Source of the DNA: Hoylesella enoeca JCM 12259 | GTDB taxonomy: Bacteria; Bacteroidota; Bacteroidia; Bacteroidales; Bacteroidaceae | Direction of reading: 5' to 3' | Assembly: GCF_000613405.1 (NCBI RefSeq) | Contig: NZ_BAIX01000008.1 | Coordinates: 1 to 64,000 of the forward strand | DNA length: 64,000 nucleotides | Shown here: piece after piece, positions 36,815 to 47,077 of the stretch | Layout of the letters: the number at the start of each line of letters is the position of its first letter | Position numbering within the stretch: position 1 is the first letter of the stretch | Position numbers and translations under genes: made by a program | Notes under the pieces: generated by a model | Seen by the model: the letters and a program-made list of their open reading frames with translations, nothing else | What the model was told of the DNA's origin: nothing | Database searches by the model: none

Positions 36815-38495
36815 TCAAAATCTTACTTTATGACGTACTATTGTCTCTTTTGCACTGTGTTCTGAAACTGTATCAGGAGGATTTTGCAAGTCTGATTTTG
36901 GGGAGAGTTCTTCATCTCCTTCTTTGTCCGCAGTAATCGTCAAAGTGATTTTTCTGTCCAGCTCTGCCGACTGCCCTTTGAGCGAGCGAAGTTCGTCCTC
37001 TTTCTTCCACGTCCCATTAGCAATAGCAGTGTAGATTTCCTTATTGGCAGTAACCTTCTCTTTCTCCTTTTCATGCGATTCTATCACCTTGGGGATTCGC
37101 CCCAGCGCACCCAAGAAGTTCTCACACGCAAGTTTCGGATCCGTAGCCAACTTACCATTATTATAGGTATAATAGATACTCTCCTGCCCCTTGACAAAGA
37201 AACGATTCACGGAGCAGTCAAACAGATCTTTTGAGGTACTCTCTGTCTTCACCATGATGAAAAAGCCATAAATCTCTCCGATTTTGTTGTACTCGCCTTT
37301 GGTGCGTGCCTTGTCGTTAATCTCCTGCAGGCGTGCAGCAATGACTTTGAGGTCCGTACTGTCCTCCACGCCTTTGATGGTGAGTTTATTGATTGGATTG
37401 CCGTCCTTATCACGCTCCACACGCTTCTCAAAGCATGCCAAGTCCGCCTTGGCTTCCTTAATCTTGTCCGAATGGAAAGACACGGAGCTGTCAATCTCCG
37501 CCAACTTTCCTGTTGCGGCATCACGCTCACGGAGAAAGTTCTTACGCTCGGATTCCAGCGTGGCAATCTTCTTGTCGAGTTTGGCTTTCTCTAACAAGTC
37601 TGTATTACCGGATAGCACGGCAACATACTCTGAAAAGTTCATACCGCTATCCTCGTCCATTGAGCCTTCATCAATGGTACGACTACCGAGCGTATTGGTC
37701 TTCAGCTGATTGATAAACAATTGCTTGTTATGTAGTAGGTTGAACTTATAACTGTCCAACGACCGCTCCACGGCATAGATAATCACATCGACCTTATTGT
37801 CCGCAAATTCTTTGGCAACCATATTGCCTTTACGGATTGCCCGACCATTGCGCTGCTCCAAATCTGATGGTCGCCAGGGCGTGTCAAGTTGATGCACCGC
37901 CACCGCACGCTGCTGGGCGTTGACACCCGTTCCAAGCATAGAAGTAGAACCGAAGATAATACGGATGTCGCCCCGATTCATGGCATCCACCATTGCTTTC
38001 TTTGCCTTCTCATTCTTGCATTCCTGAATGAAGCGTATCTCGTATGCTGGGATATGGTAGTCTTCCACCAACTTTCTTTTGATTTCCGAATAGATGTTGA
38101 AGTCTCCACCAGGCTTGTAAGTCCCCAAATCAGAGAAAACAAACTGCGTTCCTTTCTGTGCATCGTACTTCTGATAATAGTCATTCAAGAGTTTCGCACA
38201 ATGACTTGCCTTGTTGTCAATATGATCTGAGTACGCATTTTCATCAATCATGCGTAAATCAAGGCTCATCTTGCGGGCGTAATCAGTTGCAATCAGCATC
38301 TTTGCCTTTTCCTCCTTTTCGGTTAATGGCGCACGCCCTAAAAGGGTGGCATTGCCAGTTTTGGCAAACTCCATCAGTTTTCCAATAAACTCCTCCTGTT
38401 CGGGAGTTGGCGGTATGTTATGCAGTATCTCGTTCTTCTCAGGGCGGTCGATACCGATGTCCTTTGCTGTACGGAAGTCGCAAATCTCCGCATAA
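36815..38495 (-). pseudogene. C-terminal part of the split methylase/helicase
   Basis: The frame opens at the insertion junction with [15 protein letters not shown] and runs ~560 residues to the stop. It holds the second half of an SF2/SNF2 helicase: [15 protein letters not shown], then motif [16 protein letters not shown] and motif [19 protein letters not shown], followed by a long coiled-coil tail. The first half of the protein is at 55299-59816 on the same strand, ending in FYAE. Between them lies a mobile element of ~16.8 kb. Alone, this part has only an internal ATG at 38374 for a start and would lack the ATP-binding half. Confidence 0.88.
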
Positions 38496-38531
38496 AAGTA
38501 ATGGGTATGAATGTAATCGGTTGATTACTAA

Positions 38532-38546
38532 TAGAAAGCAGAATAT
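38532..38546 (+). repeat. Left 15-bp inverted terminal motif of nested element
   Basis: TAGAAAGCAGAATAT, exact inverted partner of 55274-55288. It lies 36 bp inside the left junction; the right partner lies 10 bp inside the right junction. A small dyad (GTAATCGGTTGATTAC) fills part of the extra left distance. The stretch 38547-38765 has no gene. Confidence 0.85.
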
Positions 38547-38765
38547 ATAATCTGATAAGGTGAACGATTAAGAAACGAGCGAGTTTCTTTCCCTTTCTTT
38601 ATTCTGCAAAGCCTCAAAGAACTCTCTGTTTGATGTTGCAAAGATAGCGATATAATTCATATAAGCAAAGTATTTACGTTGTTTTTTCAATGAAAATCAA
38701 CCTTAGACATTTCTAATTCTATAAAATCGCCATTTTAAGGTATTGCATATATCTATGAACAATGG

Positions 38766-38773
38766 TAATTTTG
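38766..38773 (+). promoter_or_regulatory. -7 element of the OMP barrel gene
   Basis: TAATTTTG ends only 4 bp before the ATG at 38778, so the message would be nearly leaderless if this start codon is right. Confidence 0.4.
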
Positions 38774-38777
38774 CAAA

Positions 38778-41278
38778 ATGATAATCAAAAGAATTCTTTT
38801 AATCTTCATCATTCTACTTTTGCTGTTTCCCACTGCTAATGCTACTATTTTGAATTTAGCTGTGGGTGATACTATATACCCTACTCGAAAACATGTTTCT
38901 TCATTACATAAAACGATAGAACTCGATGAAGTTCAAGTTATTGGACAGCGGAAATTGTTTTCCATAAGAAAAGACACCACGTTTATCAATACTGATTGCC
39001 TTCGAGTAAGGAAAGGTGCTAACTTGGAAGACTTAATCAGGAATATTCCGGGCATGGAATACGACAAGGCGAACAGGCTACTATCGTTCAAAGGAAAGCC
39101 ATTGAACGGCGTAAACATCAATGGCGAGACCTTTATGGGCAACGACATTATCGCAGCGTTGGAGAATATGCCAGCCGATGCAGTGGAACTACTGAAACTG
39201 TATGACATGCTCAGCGCATTGGAGAAAATGACGGGAGTAGATGATGGTGCCGACAATTATGTGCTGGACATCAAGACCAAATCTACCTACAATGGCAGCC
39301 TGACAGGAACACTAACGGCTGAACACGGCAATCGCGACAGACGCAGGGATGAGGTACAGGGCAATCTATTCAATGCCAACGGCGAGAATACCTCGCTGAC
39401 CCTGCGTTTGGACAATCTCAGCAACATGAACGTCGGAAGAAACAATTTCCAAAACATATTGTCGGGCAACATCGTGAAGAAATTCGGCAAGAAGATGACG
39501 CTCAATGCAAGCCTCTCGCTCAACGCCTTCCACAATGAAAGCGAAAACCATGACTACGACGAGCAGTATCTTGCATCGGGAACGAAATACCAGAAATCCG
39601 TGCTGCTCTCCTCGGGCAAGAACACAGCAATGCCGCAAACATCAGCCTGCGATATGACATCGACTCAAAGACCCTCCTGAATATCAGTGCCAATGGAAAC
39701 TTCGGACGGTCAGACAACCTGACTGACAACACAACATACCTATATGAGCGCAATACGGCTGCGGACACGCTGACCTCGGGAACGCTGCGAAATAACACAA
39801 AAAGCAATGGAAAGAATTACCATGTATCTGCCGACCTCACACGGCGGATTGGCAAGGCAGGGGCATCATTTACCGTGAAGGCGACACTTGGCGGTAACTC
39901 GAATGAAACGAATAATACCAGCCTCTCACTGACGAAATTCCACCACCTGCGCAACGCTGTGGGCGGAGATTCACTACTATTGCGCAATCTTTGCCAACAA
40001 CTGCCCACCCTGCGCAACGAAAGCAGAATATCATTGCAATATACCCATCCTTTTGGCAAACAGTTGAAATTGCAGACAGGGTACGGACTGAATCACGAAG
40101 AGGATAGAAACACAAGCGACACTTACGACTATACTATACCGAATAGACCATACATAGATAGCCTAAGTTATGAGAACACACTATCTATATGTGGGCAGGA
40201 ACTCACCCTGCGAATGGATTATAAGGGTAAGCAATGGAAGATAAACGGTGGTATTGATGTAGAATGGCAACGCAGGAATATCTGCCGGCAACACAATTCG
40301 GAAACAGTGGACTATACAGTCAAGGCTACGGAATACAAACCCAAGTTCGGCGCAAAGTGGAACAACGGAAAAATAGAAGTTGAACTGCGTTATAACGGAA
40401 ACACACAACAGCCTTCCATACAGGCTTTGCTGACACTTGATGACAAGAGCAACCCGCTGTTCGTGAAGATAGGCAATCCGCAGTTGAAGCCAGCCTATCA
40501 ACAACAACTGTCCATCAGATTAAATGAGAGAAAATGTGGTATTACCTTTATGGGCAATTACCACAACTCGTTCAATGATTTCGCAGAGGAAGTAACGTAT
40601 GACTCAAATACTGGCGCACGGACATACAGAACTGTCAATATCAACGGAAATTATTCTGTGGACGGGATGCTGCAATGGCAGAAACAAGTGAAGCGTCTGA
40701 TGCTCTCTGGTACTATGAGAACTTCTTTTAAAAACCACGTCTATCTCTTTCACGAACAAACGTACGGTAATGCTTTGAAGAGCAAGACACATACAACGGG
40801 TAATGAGGTTAGCCTACGATTGAACTACCAGCCGAAATGGGGGAATATTGACCTACACGCCAGTTGGCAACCCTACCGTTCCAACAACTTACTGACAAAC
40901 ACCCATGTAAATACCATTGACTACGACTGTGGCATCAGCGGCACAGTAGAACTTCCCCACGACATTGAAATATGGGGCGATGCAAATTGTCATCTGCGCC
41001 GAGGAACCTATTCAACCACAGATGATGACCAGTGGCTATTGAACGTGGGAGCATCGTGGCGTTTTCTCAGGAAGAAACAAGCCACGCTCTCATTCAAATG
41101 GAACGACATTCTGAATAGGCGAAGGGACCTCAACCGTTCCGTTTCAGGTTACGGGTATCACGAGAGTTTCCGACCGCAGATACATAGTTATGCCCTCGTA
41201 TCGCTGCGATACCGTTTTAGCCTTACCAAAAGTAAAACAGATAAAAATTCTCACAAACAGCAAAATCCTAATAAATAA
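38778..41278 (+). pseudogene. TonB-type outer-membrane barrel protein, one frameshift
   Basis: The N-terminus has a signal sequence (ILLIFIILLLLFPTANA). A plug-like domain follows (VQVIGQRKLFSIRKDTTFIN, DLIRNIPGMEY, INGETFMGNDIIAALENMPA), then a long barrel of the OMP_b-brl_3 type. The usual N-terminal carboxypeptidase-like domain is missing. The frame breaks near 39625: AACACAGC needs one more base (for example AACACCAGC) to reach NISLRYDIDSKTLLNIS in the second frame. Joined length is about 834 residues. It opens the first cargo module of the nested element. Substrate unknown. Confidence 0.78.
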
Positions 41279-41340
41279 GGATTGCAAAAACAAAAATAAA
41301 ATCATAAAAAATAGGTATTGTGAAATCCAAACAAGGCTCC

Positions 41341-41348
41341 TACCTTTG
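41341..41348 (+). promoter_or_regulatory. -7 element of the LRR lipoprotein gene
   Basis: TACCTTTG, 30 bp before the start codon; the LRR gene thus probably has its own promoter. Confidence 0.55.
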
Positions 41349-41378
41349 TAACTCAAAACAATTAATTTATTATCGAAA

Positions 41379-42818
41379 ATGAAAATAGTAAAGAATTTAA
41401 CATTACCAGTATTGGTATTCCTTGTGATGGGACTTGCCTCATGTAGCAGTGATGATAATACAGTTCATTACAGCACAAACTCCCTTAAAAATACAGAATT
41501 GATGACTGTGTTGAAATCGAAAGGTTATCAGTTCGACAAAGACGGGAAGCTGGAACTCAACGAATTAGCAAACAACACCACATCGCTTGACCTTAGTGGT
41601 ACAAACCTGAAGGATCTCAGCGGTCTTGATATTCTCCCCAATCTGAAAGACGTAAAACTCTCCAATAACGGGTATGGACCTGTTTTCGACTTCGCCCAAC
41701 TACCTACACAGATTACTGGAGTGGATTTGACCGGCAATGACATTTACGAATTTAAGGGACTGGCAAATACCGACAAGGTAGAGGCTACAGGATACGAGGC
41801 TACCGACATTAAACGCCACTTTGAAAAGTTGTATCTTCCTGAGGGAGCAAAATACGATCAGGATCAGATTGTAGCTTTTTATAAAAAGTCGGAGATGGAC
41901 AAGAAAGCCGTTGATATGAAAATGGCAGATGCAAATGGAAAGTTGAACACATATAACACCTTGCGTAATGTGCCTGATGCCATAGTCAGAAAACAATTAT
42001 ATGATCTTTTCTCACAATTATTTGTCATTACAGAAAATAAGGATACACTTATTGATGTGAGCAGACGAATGACCTCACCCGAGCAAAGCAACAATTCTAT
42101 TGCTATTTTTGAAGGAAAAAATGCTGACGGTTTCCAATATGTTCTACACAACAAGAGTTTCAAAGGAACAATATTAGGTGTCACTTCAGAAGAATATACA
42201 AAAGTTCCTTATCTGAAAATGCCTAAACAAATATCATTTTTCCAGTTAGAGCATCTTGACTTGCTTAACGGCATAGATATGTCTGCAAATACCGATCTGT
42301 TTCATGGGCACATGTACACTTGTCGCTCTATCAAGAAAATGGACATGAGCCATTCTACCAAATTGGGACAACGCAGCATACCATTGGAGATGACAGATAT
42401 GGATGTATCGTGGGTGGAAATCAAAGACTGTCCGGATCTTGAGGAAATCATGTTTCCTAAGAAGGCGTACATCATGAACAATATGACTTTCTGCTATTTG
42501 CCCAAATTAAAGAAGCTGGATCTTTCGCAATTTGAGTCTTTTTGGAGATGTGATTTATATGAATTAAAAAATGTGCAGATTATCTACCCAACTATGAAAT
42601 ATAGTGTTTATATGGGTAAAAAAACACAGGAACGCCATTCTGGGTTGGGTATAGATCAGGATATTTTCGATCGTCAGGAAACAAAAGACTTTATCAAGAA
42701 TAATATAAAATATATAGACAATAATAGTTTTGCTGTTGAAGGACAGTATATGCCACATCCTTGGGAACGTCATGAGGACGTGAGATGGATGGATATATGG
42801 AAAAAGAATCCATGGTAA
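41379..42818 (+). CDS. Leucine-rich-repeat surface lipoprotein
   Basis: A 479-residue protein with lipobox LASC and an S-S-D-D-N tail after the Cys, as in surface-exposed Bacteroidetes lipoproteins. Residues ~60-130 hold internalin-like leucine-rich repeats (LDLSGTNLKDLSGLDILPNL, VDLTGNDIYEFKGL). A helical linker follows, then a second repeat-like region (KMDMSHSTKL, LKKLDLSQFESF). It may bind a protein or glycan ligand for the barrel protein before it; that is inference from operon-like order. Confidence 0.75.
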   Translation: MKIVKNLTLPVLVFLVMGLASCSSDDNTVHYSTNSLKNTELMTVLKSKGYQFDKDGKLELNELANNTTSLDLSGTNLKDLSGLDILPNLKDVKLSNNGYGPVFDFAQLPTQITGVDLTGNDIYEFKGLANTDKVEATGYEATDIKRHFEKLYLPEGAKYDQDQIVAFYKKSEMDKKAVDMKMADANGKLNTYNTLRNVPDAIVRKQLYDLFSQLFVITENKDTLIDVSRRMTSPEQSNNSIAIFEGKNADGFQYVLHNKSFKGTILGVTSEEYTKVPYLKMPKQISFFQLEHLDLLNGIDMSANTDLFHGHMYTCRSIKKMDMSHSTKLGQRSIPLEMTDMDVSWVEIKDCPDLEEIMFPKKAYIMNNMTFCYLPKLKKLDLSQFESFWRCDLYELKNVQIIYPTMKYSVYMGKKTQERHSGLGIDQDIFDRQETKDFIKNNIKYIDNNSFAVEGQYMPHPWERHEDVRWMDIWKKNPW

Positions 42819-42869
42819 TAATGCCATGTATTATTTATAAACTTTTTTTACTTTAAAAATTCATTTGGT

Positions 42870-43358
42870 ATGAAACGATTAATGTTTTCATTGCTCGTAC
42901 TTCTTATGGCGAGCTTCGTGGGTGTTAACGCTCAAGTAATTAACAATGAAGTCCAGTTTAAGGGTTCTGCAACAAACGTGTATATGGGAGGTAAACATGT
43001 GAGAGACATGAACGACTTAACTTTCACGGTTGCTCCTACGGAGGACGGCAGATGTTGCCTTAGTGGACATGCCGCCTTTCTTGCAGCAGGAATCACCTAT
43101 CATGACATGGACTTTACACTTAAAAAAGTAGTATTTGATGTTTTGCAACCGAATGGTGCAATCAGCAATGCGTCGGGATATGCACATATTTATATCCAAC
43201 TGTTCAGAAAATTTACAGTGTTGAGTAAAGATTTCAATGTAACCAGCCTCACGGGAAATGTTACCGACAACAACCTGACATTCCATATAGAGGCTATCAT
43301 CCCAGACTACAAGGGTGGTTATGTCATCAGCTTTGATTTCACTGGAAATAAAATCTAA
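42870..43358 (+). CDS. Calycin-like beta-barrel secreted protein
   Basis: A 162-residue protein with a clear signal peptide (ends VGVNAQ). The mature part begins VINNEVQFKGSATNVYMGGK and reads as an eight-strand barrel, fitting the calycin-like domain of Bacteroidales (lipocalin fold, small hydrophobic ligands); recognised from memory. It lies 51 bp after the LRR gene and 9 bp before a DUF4903-like gene. A ligand such as a porphyrin or lipid is possible, but nothing in the sequence decides it. Confidence 0.65.
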   Translation: MKRLMFSLLVLLMASFVGVNAQVINNEVQFKGSATNVYMGGKHVRDMNDLTFTVAPTEDGRCCLSGHAAFLAAGITYHDMDFTLKKVVFDVLQPNGAISNASGYAHIYIQLFRKFTVLSKDFNVTSLTGNVTDNNLTFHIEAIIPDYKGGYVISFDFTGNKI

Positions 43359-43367
43359 CATTGAGTA

Positions 43368-44024
43368 GTGGCAACAAGTAAGAAACATTTGATCCTTTAC
43401 TTAGTATTTATAGTTTGTTCAATCTTTGCCTCCTGCTCGGGAGACGAAAGGATTGAACAAACCCCTGTTGATACAGAATACGCAGCCAAGGTAAAGGAGA
43501 TATTGAAAGATAGCATAGTCTTGCGTTCCAAGGCTATGATGGCAACCGTGGACAAAACATTGCTACCCGAAGGATGTCCTTTGAAATATTATTTTCACTG
43601 GAACGAAGGTTCTGACAAGCCTCTGAACATTCAGTTGAAGAACTTCTCTGTGGGTAAAATGCCTGTTCAGATTTGGTTTAACATCGATTGCAAACTTACT
43701 CGTCTTAACTCATGGGAGAGAGATGAATACAAGGGAGATGGCTGGGTGAAATTTATTGGCGAATACGGTGCAACTACCTATATGCCAAACAAGAATGATA
43801 CCCAACACGAATATGAGAATGGCGACGGAGGCAGCGGCTATGTGCAGGGCTACCTGAACGTGAACACCAAGCAGATAGAGTTCTCCACCAACTTCAATGT
43901 CATGTTGATGCAGAGTTATGTTTACTTACAGACAATCGACTATTCAAAGATGGACACTTTCGAGGAAGATTTCGCTAAATTTGAAGAAGATTTGGAGAAA
44001 TACAAGCAAGCACATGGATTGTAA
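43368..44024 (+). CDS. Lipoprotein, DUF4903-like
   Basis: About 218 residues from a GTG start, with a lipoprotein signal (IVCSIFASC) and a beta-rich body (MPVQIWFNIDCKLTRLNSWE) resembling DUF4903 (moderate certainty). The C-terminus is an acidic coiled helix (FEEDFAKFEEDLEKYKQ). A GTG start is chosen because a TAG precedes it in a neighbouring frame and no ATG fits. Last gene of the first cargo module; function unknown. Confidence 0.6.
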   Translation: MATSKKHLILYLVFIVCSIFASCSGDERIEQTPVDTEYAAKVKEILKDSIVLRSKAMMATVDKTLLPEGCPLKYYFHWNEGSDKPLNIQLKNFSVGKMPVQIWFNIDCKLTRLNSWERDEYKGDGWVKFIGEYGATTYMPNKNDTQHEYENGDGGSGYVQGYLNVNTKQIEFSTNFNVMLMQSYVYLQTIDYSKMDTFEEDFAKFEEDLEKYKQAHGL

Positions 44025-44106
44025 AGAGCGAAAATATCGAGTAACTTTTCGCCAGATGAACACAATCATCTCTTATGCCTCCTACATTATTATATAGATA
44101 GGTATA

Positions 44107-44143
44107 GAAAGCTATGCTTTTTCCCGTAAAGAGCATAGCTTTC
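44107..44143. promoter_or_regulatory. Perfect dyad upstream of the HmuR-like gene
   Basis: GAAAGCTATGCT and AGCATAGCTTTC form a perfect 12-bp dyad with a 13-base loop, 60 bp before the receptor start. No T run follows. It may be an operator, a leader structure or the terminator of the previous module. Confidence 0.5.
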
Positions 44144-44202
44144 GCTTATATGAAGGTGTTGGTCGGCGGTTTGTTGATTTGAGAATAAAAAAGGAAACAA
44201 GA

Positions 44203-46317
44203 GTGAAAATAGCAATAACATATATATCGTCAGTCCTCCTGCTGTCATGCTTAGGCACGATGCCCGCCTTGGCACAGGAGAAGCCGACGGAAAAGGCGGA
44301 CACTACGAAAACAAGAAACTTGGAGGGTATCGTGGTAATGGGTTCACGCACGGCTCGACCGGTGAAGCTGTCGCCCATCACCACGCGGGTGCTTAGCGGA
44401 AAGGGAATGGTGGAAAGCGGATACAGCGACTTTCAGCAAGCCCTGCAGCACGAGACGCCCGGACTGAGCATACAGAAAGTAAACTTTGGCAGCGAGATCA
44501 ACCTTGACGGTCTCGATGCACGTCATGTGCTCTTCCTCACCGACGGTGAGCGAATGACAGGCGACATGGCAGGCAACCTTGACTACGAGCGTTTCAACCT
44601 GCACGCCATCGACCGCGTGGAGATTGTGAAAGGAGCAAGTAGCACACTCTACGGCAGTCGTGCCTCGGGAGCCGTCATCAACATCATCACCAAGAAGACC
44701 AGCGAGCCTTTCGCTTTCGACGCTGGCGTTCGCTGGGGGCAGATGAACGAACGCAACTTCAGGAATCCCAAGAAGAAGGATTTTATCTATATGTTCGAGA
44801 AGAATGCCGACCGTCCGAATCTGCAAGGATGGCTGTCAGCAGGATTCAAGAAAGGTGCGTTCACCTCGCAGAGCGATGTATGGTACAGTGAAAGCGATGC
44901 TTTCTATCTGTATCAGGCGGAAAACGACCGCAAGGTATATACGAAGGAAGCCAATCCATTCTTGGAAAAGGACATCGTGCTGGAAAGCAGTTTTCCACGT
45001 CCGCCCATGGGCATAGAGGGACGCGAACACATAATCGCCTCACAGAAGCTCTATTTCGAGCCGTCAAAGCATTTCAAGGCGCAAGCATACGGCTCGGTGT
45101 TCTTCATCAACCAATATGACTTGGTGCAGGATCTCGTGCTGACACAGGGACGAGACTATACATGGGGGGTAAAGGCGAGCTACGCGCTGAAAGACTGGCT
45201 GACGATTACGGCAAGTGTTCACGGTGATTATTACGACCGCTTCAAGCGGCATGAGCGGCGCGATGAGCGCAAGCCCGTGTACCACTCGCGCATCTTCCAG
45301 CCACGACTGACACTCAGCAGCAACTACTTTGCCGGTCATGCACTCGTCATGGGACTGGAATACTGCGGAGACCGACTGACGAGCGACCGCTTCGTCAATC
45401 ACAAGATGACATCGCGCACGCTGGAGGAGACCGAGTTCTATGTGCAGGACGACTGGACGGTGAACAACCATTGGATGTTCTCGGGCGGCGTGAGAACAAA
45501 CTTCTCGGAGGCTTTCGGATTCATGTATATGCCTAAGATTGCGGCAAAGTATTCGCCCGACGGCTATTGGGCTATACGTGCCAACTACTCGATGGGCTAC
45601 CGTTCGCCAAGCATCAAGGAATTGTTCTTCAACTGGGATCACCTCGGTATGTTCATGATTAAGGGCAACGAATTCCTGAAACCAGAGAAGAACAACTACG
45701 TCTCGGCAGGCGTGGAATACAGCAACCGTCATTTCTTCTTCAACAGCACGCTTTACGGCAACTTCTACCGCAAGAAGATAGAGGGCGTATGGCGCATCTA
45801 CGACATGCAGTACAATTTCGAGTACGTTAACCTCGACCGCCAGACGATAGCAGGCGTTGACTTGCTGGGACGCTGGACGCCGACCGACTGGCTCACGCTG
45901 AACGCTAGCTACTCGTATGTATATGTGAGCAAGGAGAAAGGACTGCGCATCAACACCACGTCACCCCATGCGGCTACGGCAGGCGTGAAGTACAGTTACA
46001 AGAACAAGAGGAACTACCGGCTCGATGCCTACTTCAATGCGCAGATCATGGGCGAGAAGCAATACGACGTACAGGACCGCGTGTATGTGGAAAAAGACGG
46101 CAGGTCTTACGATGCCTATTTCCGCTGCACGCTGCCCACCTACACCCTGTGCAACCTGAACGTGGCTCAGACTTTCCGTGAGAAAATCCGCTTGTCGGTA
46201 GGCGTGGACAACATCTTCAACTACAAGCCACGGACGTTGGGTTCGGGACTTACCGCCTTTAGCGTTCCAGCCACGGCCGGGGCAAGAGCATACATACAAT
46301 TGGAATTCAAAATATGA
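44203..46317 (+). CDS. TonB-dependent receptor, HmuR-like (heme uptake)
   Basis: About 704 residues. The GTG at 44203 gives a compact signal peptide (MKIAITYISSVLLLSCLG...ALAQ); an in-frame TTG at 44179 is an alternative. TonB box-like LEGIVVMG, plug motifs LDARHVLFLTDGERMTGDMA and VEIVKGASSTLYGSRASGAV, and a 22-strand barrel ending YIQLEFKI. It lacks the carboxypeptidase-like N-terminal domain, as heme and siderophore receptors do. Paired with an HmuY homologue whose start overlaps its stop (ATGA), it should import heme or a related iron compound. The gene is visibly richer in G and C than the module before it. Confidence 0.85.
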   Translation: MKIAITYISSVLLLSCLGTMPALAQEKPTEKADTTKTRNLEGIVVMGSRTARPVKLSPITTRVLSGKGMVESGYSDFQQALQHETPGLSIQKVNFGSEINLDGLDARHVLFLTDGERMTGDMAGNLDYERFNLHAIDRVEIVKGASSTLYGSRASGAVINIITKKTSEPFAFDAGVRWGQMNERNFRNPKKKDFIYMFEKNADRPNLQGWLSAGFKKGAFTSQSDVWYSESDAFYLYQAENDRKVYTKEANPFLEKDIVLESSFPRPPMGIEGREHIIASQKLYFEPSKHFKAQAYGSVFFINQYDLVQDLVLTQGRDYTWGVKASYALKDWLTITASVHGDYYDRFKRHERRDERKPVYHSRIFQPRLTLSSNYFAGHALVMGLEYCGDRLTSDRFVNHKMTSRTLEETEFYVQDDWTVNNHWMFSGGVRTNFSEAFGFMYMPKIAAKYSPDGYWAIRANYSMGYRSPSIKELFFNWDHLGMFMIKGNEFLKPEKNNYVSAGVEYSNRHFFFNSTLYGNFYRKKIEGVWRIYDMQYNFEYVNLDRQTIAGVDLLGRWTPTDWLTLNASYSYVYVSKEKGLRINTTSPHAATAGVKYSYKNKRNYRLDAYFNAQIMGEKQYDVQDRVYVEKDGRSYDAYFRCTLPTYTLCNLNVAQTFREKIRLSVGVDNIFNYKPRTLGSGLTAFSVPATAGARAYIQLEFKI

Positions 46318-47030
46318 TGAATATGAAAGCAAGAATATTTCCTATCCTCGCATTGGCTTGCCTGTCGCTGTCCTCATGTCTTTCGTATGACGCCGACGAG
46401 TTCACTGGCAGAATTATGCCGAGGGTGGCAAGCTACACCTCCGGCGTGACCAACGACTGGATCTACTTCAACCTGCGCACGGGCGAGGTGTTCAACCGCA
46501 CCGCTCCCAATCAGGAGATAAAGGAGGGCGAACAGAAGAACCGTCTTGACTGGGACATCGCCTTTTGCGGCTACCACGTCCGCACCAACAGCGGTACGAG
46601 CGGCAACGGCAAGGGCGGTGCCATCGACTTAGGGTATGGTGACTATGACCGCTGGCAGCATATAGACCAGCTTCCCAAAGGGCAGGGCTGGGTCGTGGAC
46701 GACGACAAGACCGTGAAGATTACCTACTCGCAGTCAGACTGGTTTCGCTATGTGAACACGCACGGACTAGACCCGAAGGAAAATCCATGGTTCGACCCAA
46801 ACAACGGGCCGCAGCGCACGCTTACAAGTGCCAACCCCCTGTTGGAAAGAAACATGTTTCTCTCTGGTCCGCCGATGACCTACACGCCGTCGTACCATGT
46901 TTATGCAGTGCGTACCGCCGACGGAAAACATTATTTCAAATTACAGATTATCAGTTGGTATAACCAGCATACCGAGATAGACGATACGGGCGGCCAGATG
47001 AGCTACTACTGCGACGAGCTGAAGCAATGA
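46314..47030 (+). CDS. HmuY-family heme-binding lipoprotein
   Basis: A 238-residue lipoprotein (signal ends SLSSC). It has the HmuY family pattern: WIYFNLRTGEVFNR, then RLDWDIAFCGYHVRTNSGTS and GNGKGGAIDLG, and a final HYFKLQIISWYNQHTE. HmuY proteins bind heme at the cell surface with two axial residues and pass it to HmuR. Which residues bind here cannot be fixed by eye. Overlapping start with the receptor indicates coupled translation. Confidence 0.88.
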   Translation: MMNMKARIFPILALACLSLSSCLSYDADEFTGRIMPRVASYTSGVTNDWIYFNLRTGEVFNRTAPNQEIKEGEQKNRLDWDIAFCGYHVRTNSGTSGNGKGGAIDLGYGDYDRWQHIDQLPKGQGWVVDDDKTVKITYSQSDWFRYVNTHGLDPKENPWFDPNNGPQRTLTSANPLLERNMFLSGPPMTYTPSYHVYAVRTADGKHYFKLQIISWYNQHTEIDDTGGQMSYYCDELKQ

Positions 47031-47077
47031 GTTTCAACTCGCATAAGCGTCGATGAATTTTAAACGATAAAATAAGA

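Noticed and set aside
45064..45732. 222-codon minus-strand frame opposite the HmuR-like gene
   Set aside because: Shadow frame in GC-rich DNA; the plus-strand receptor is unambiguous.
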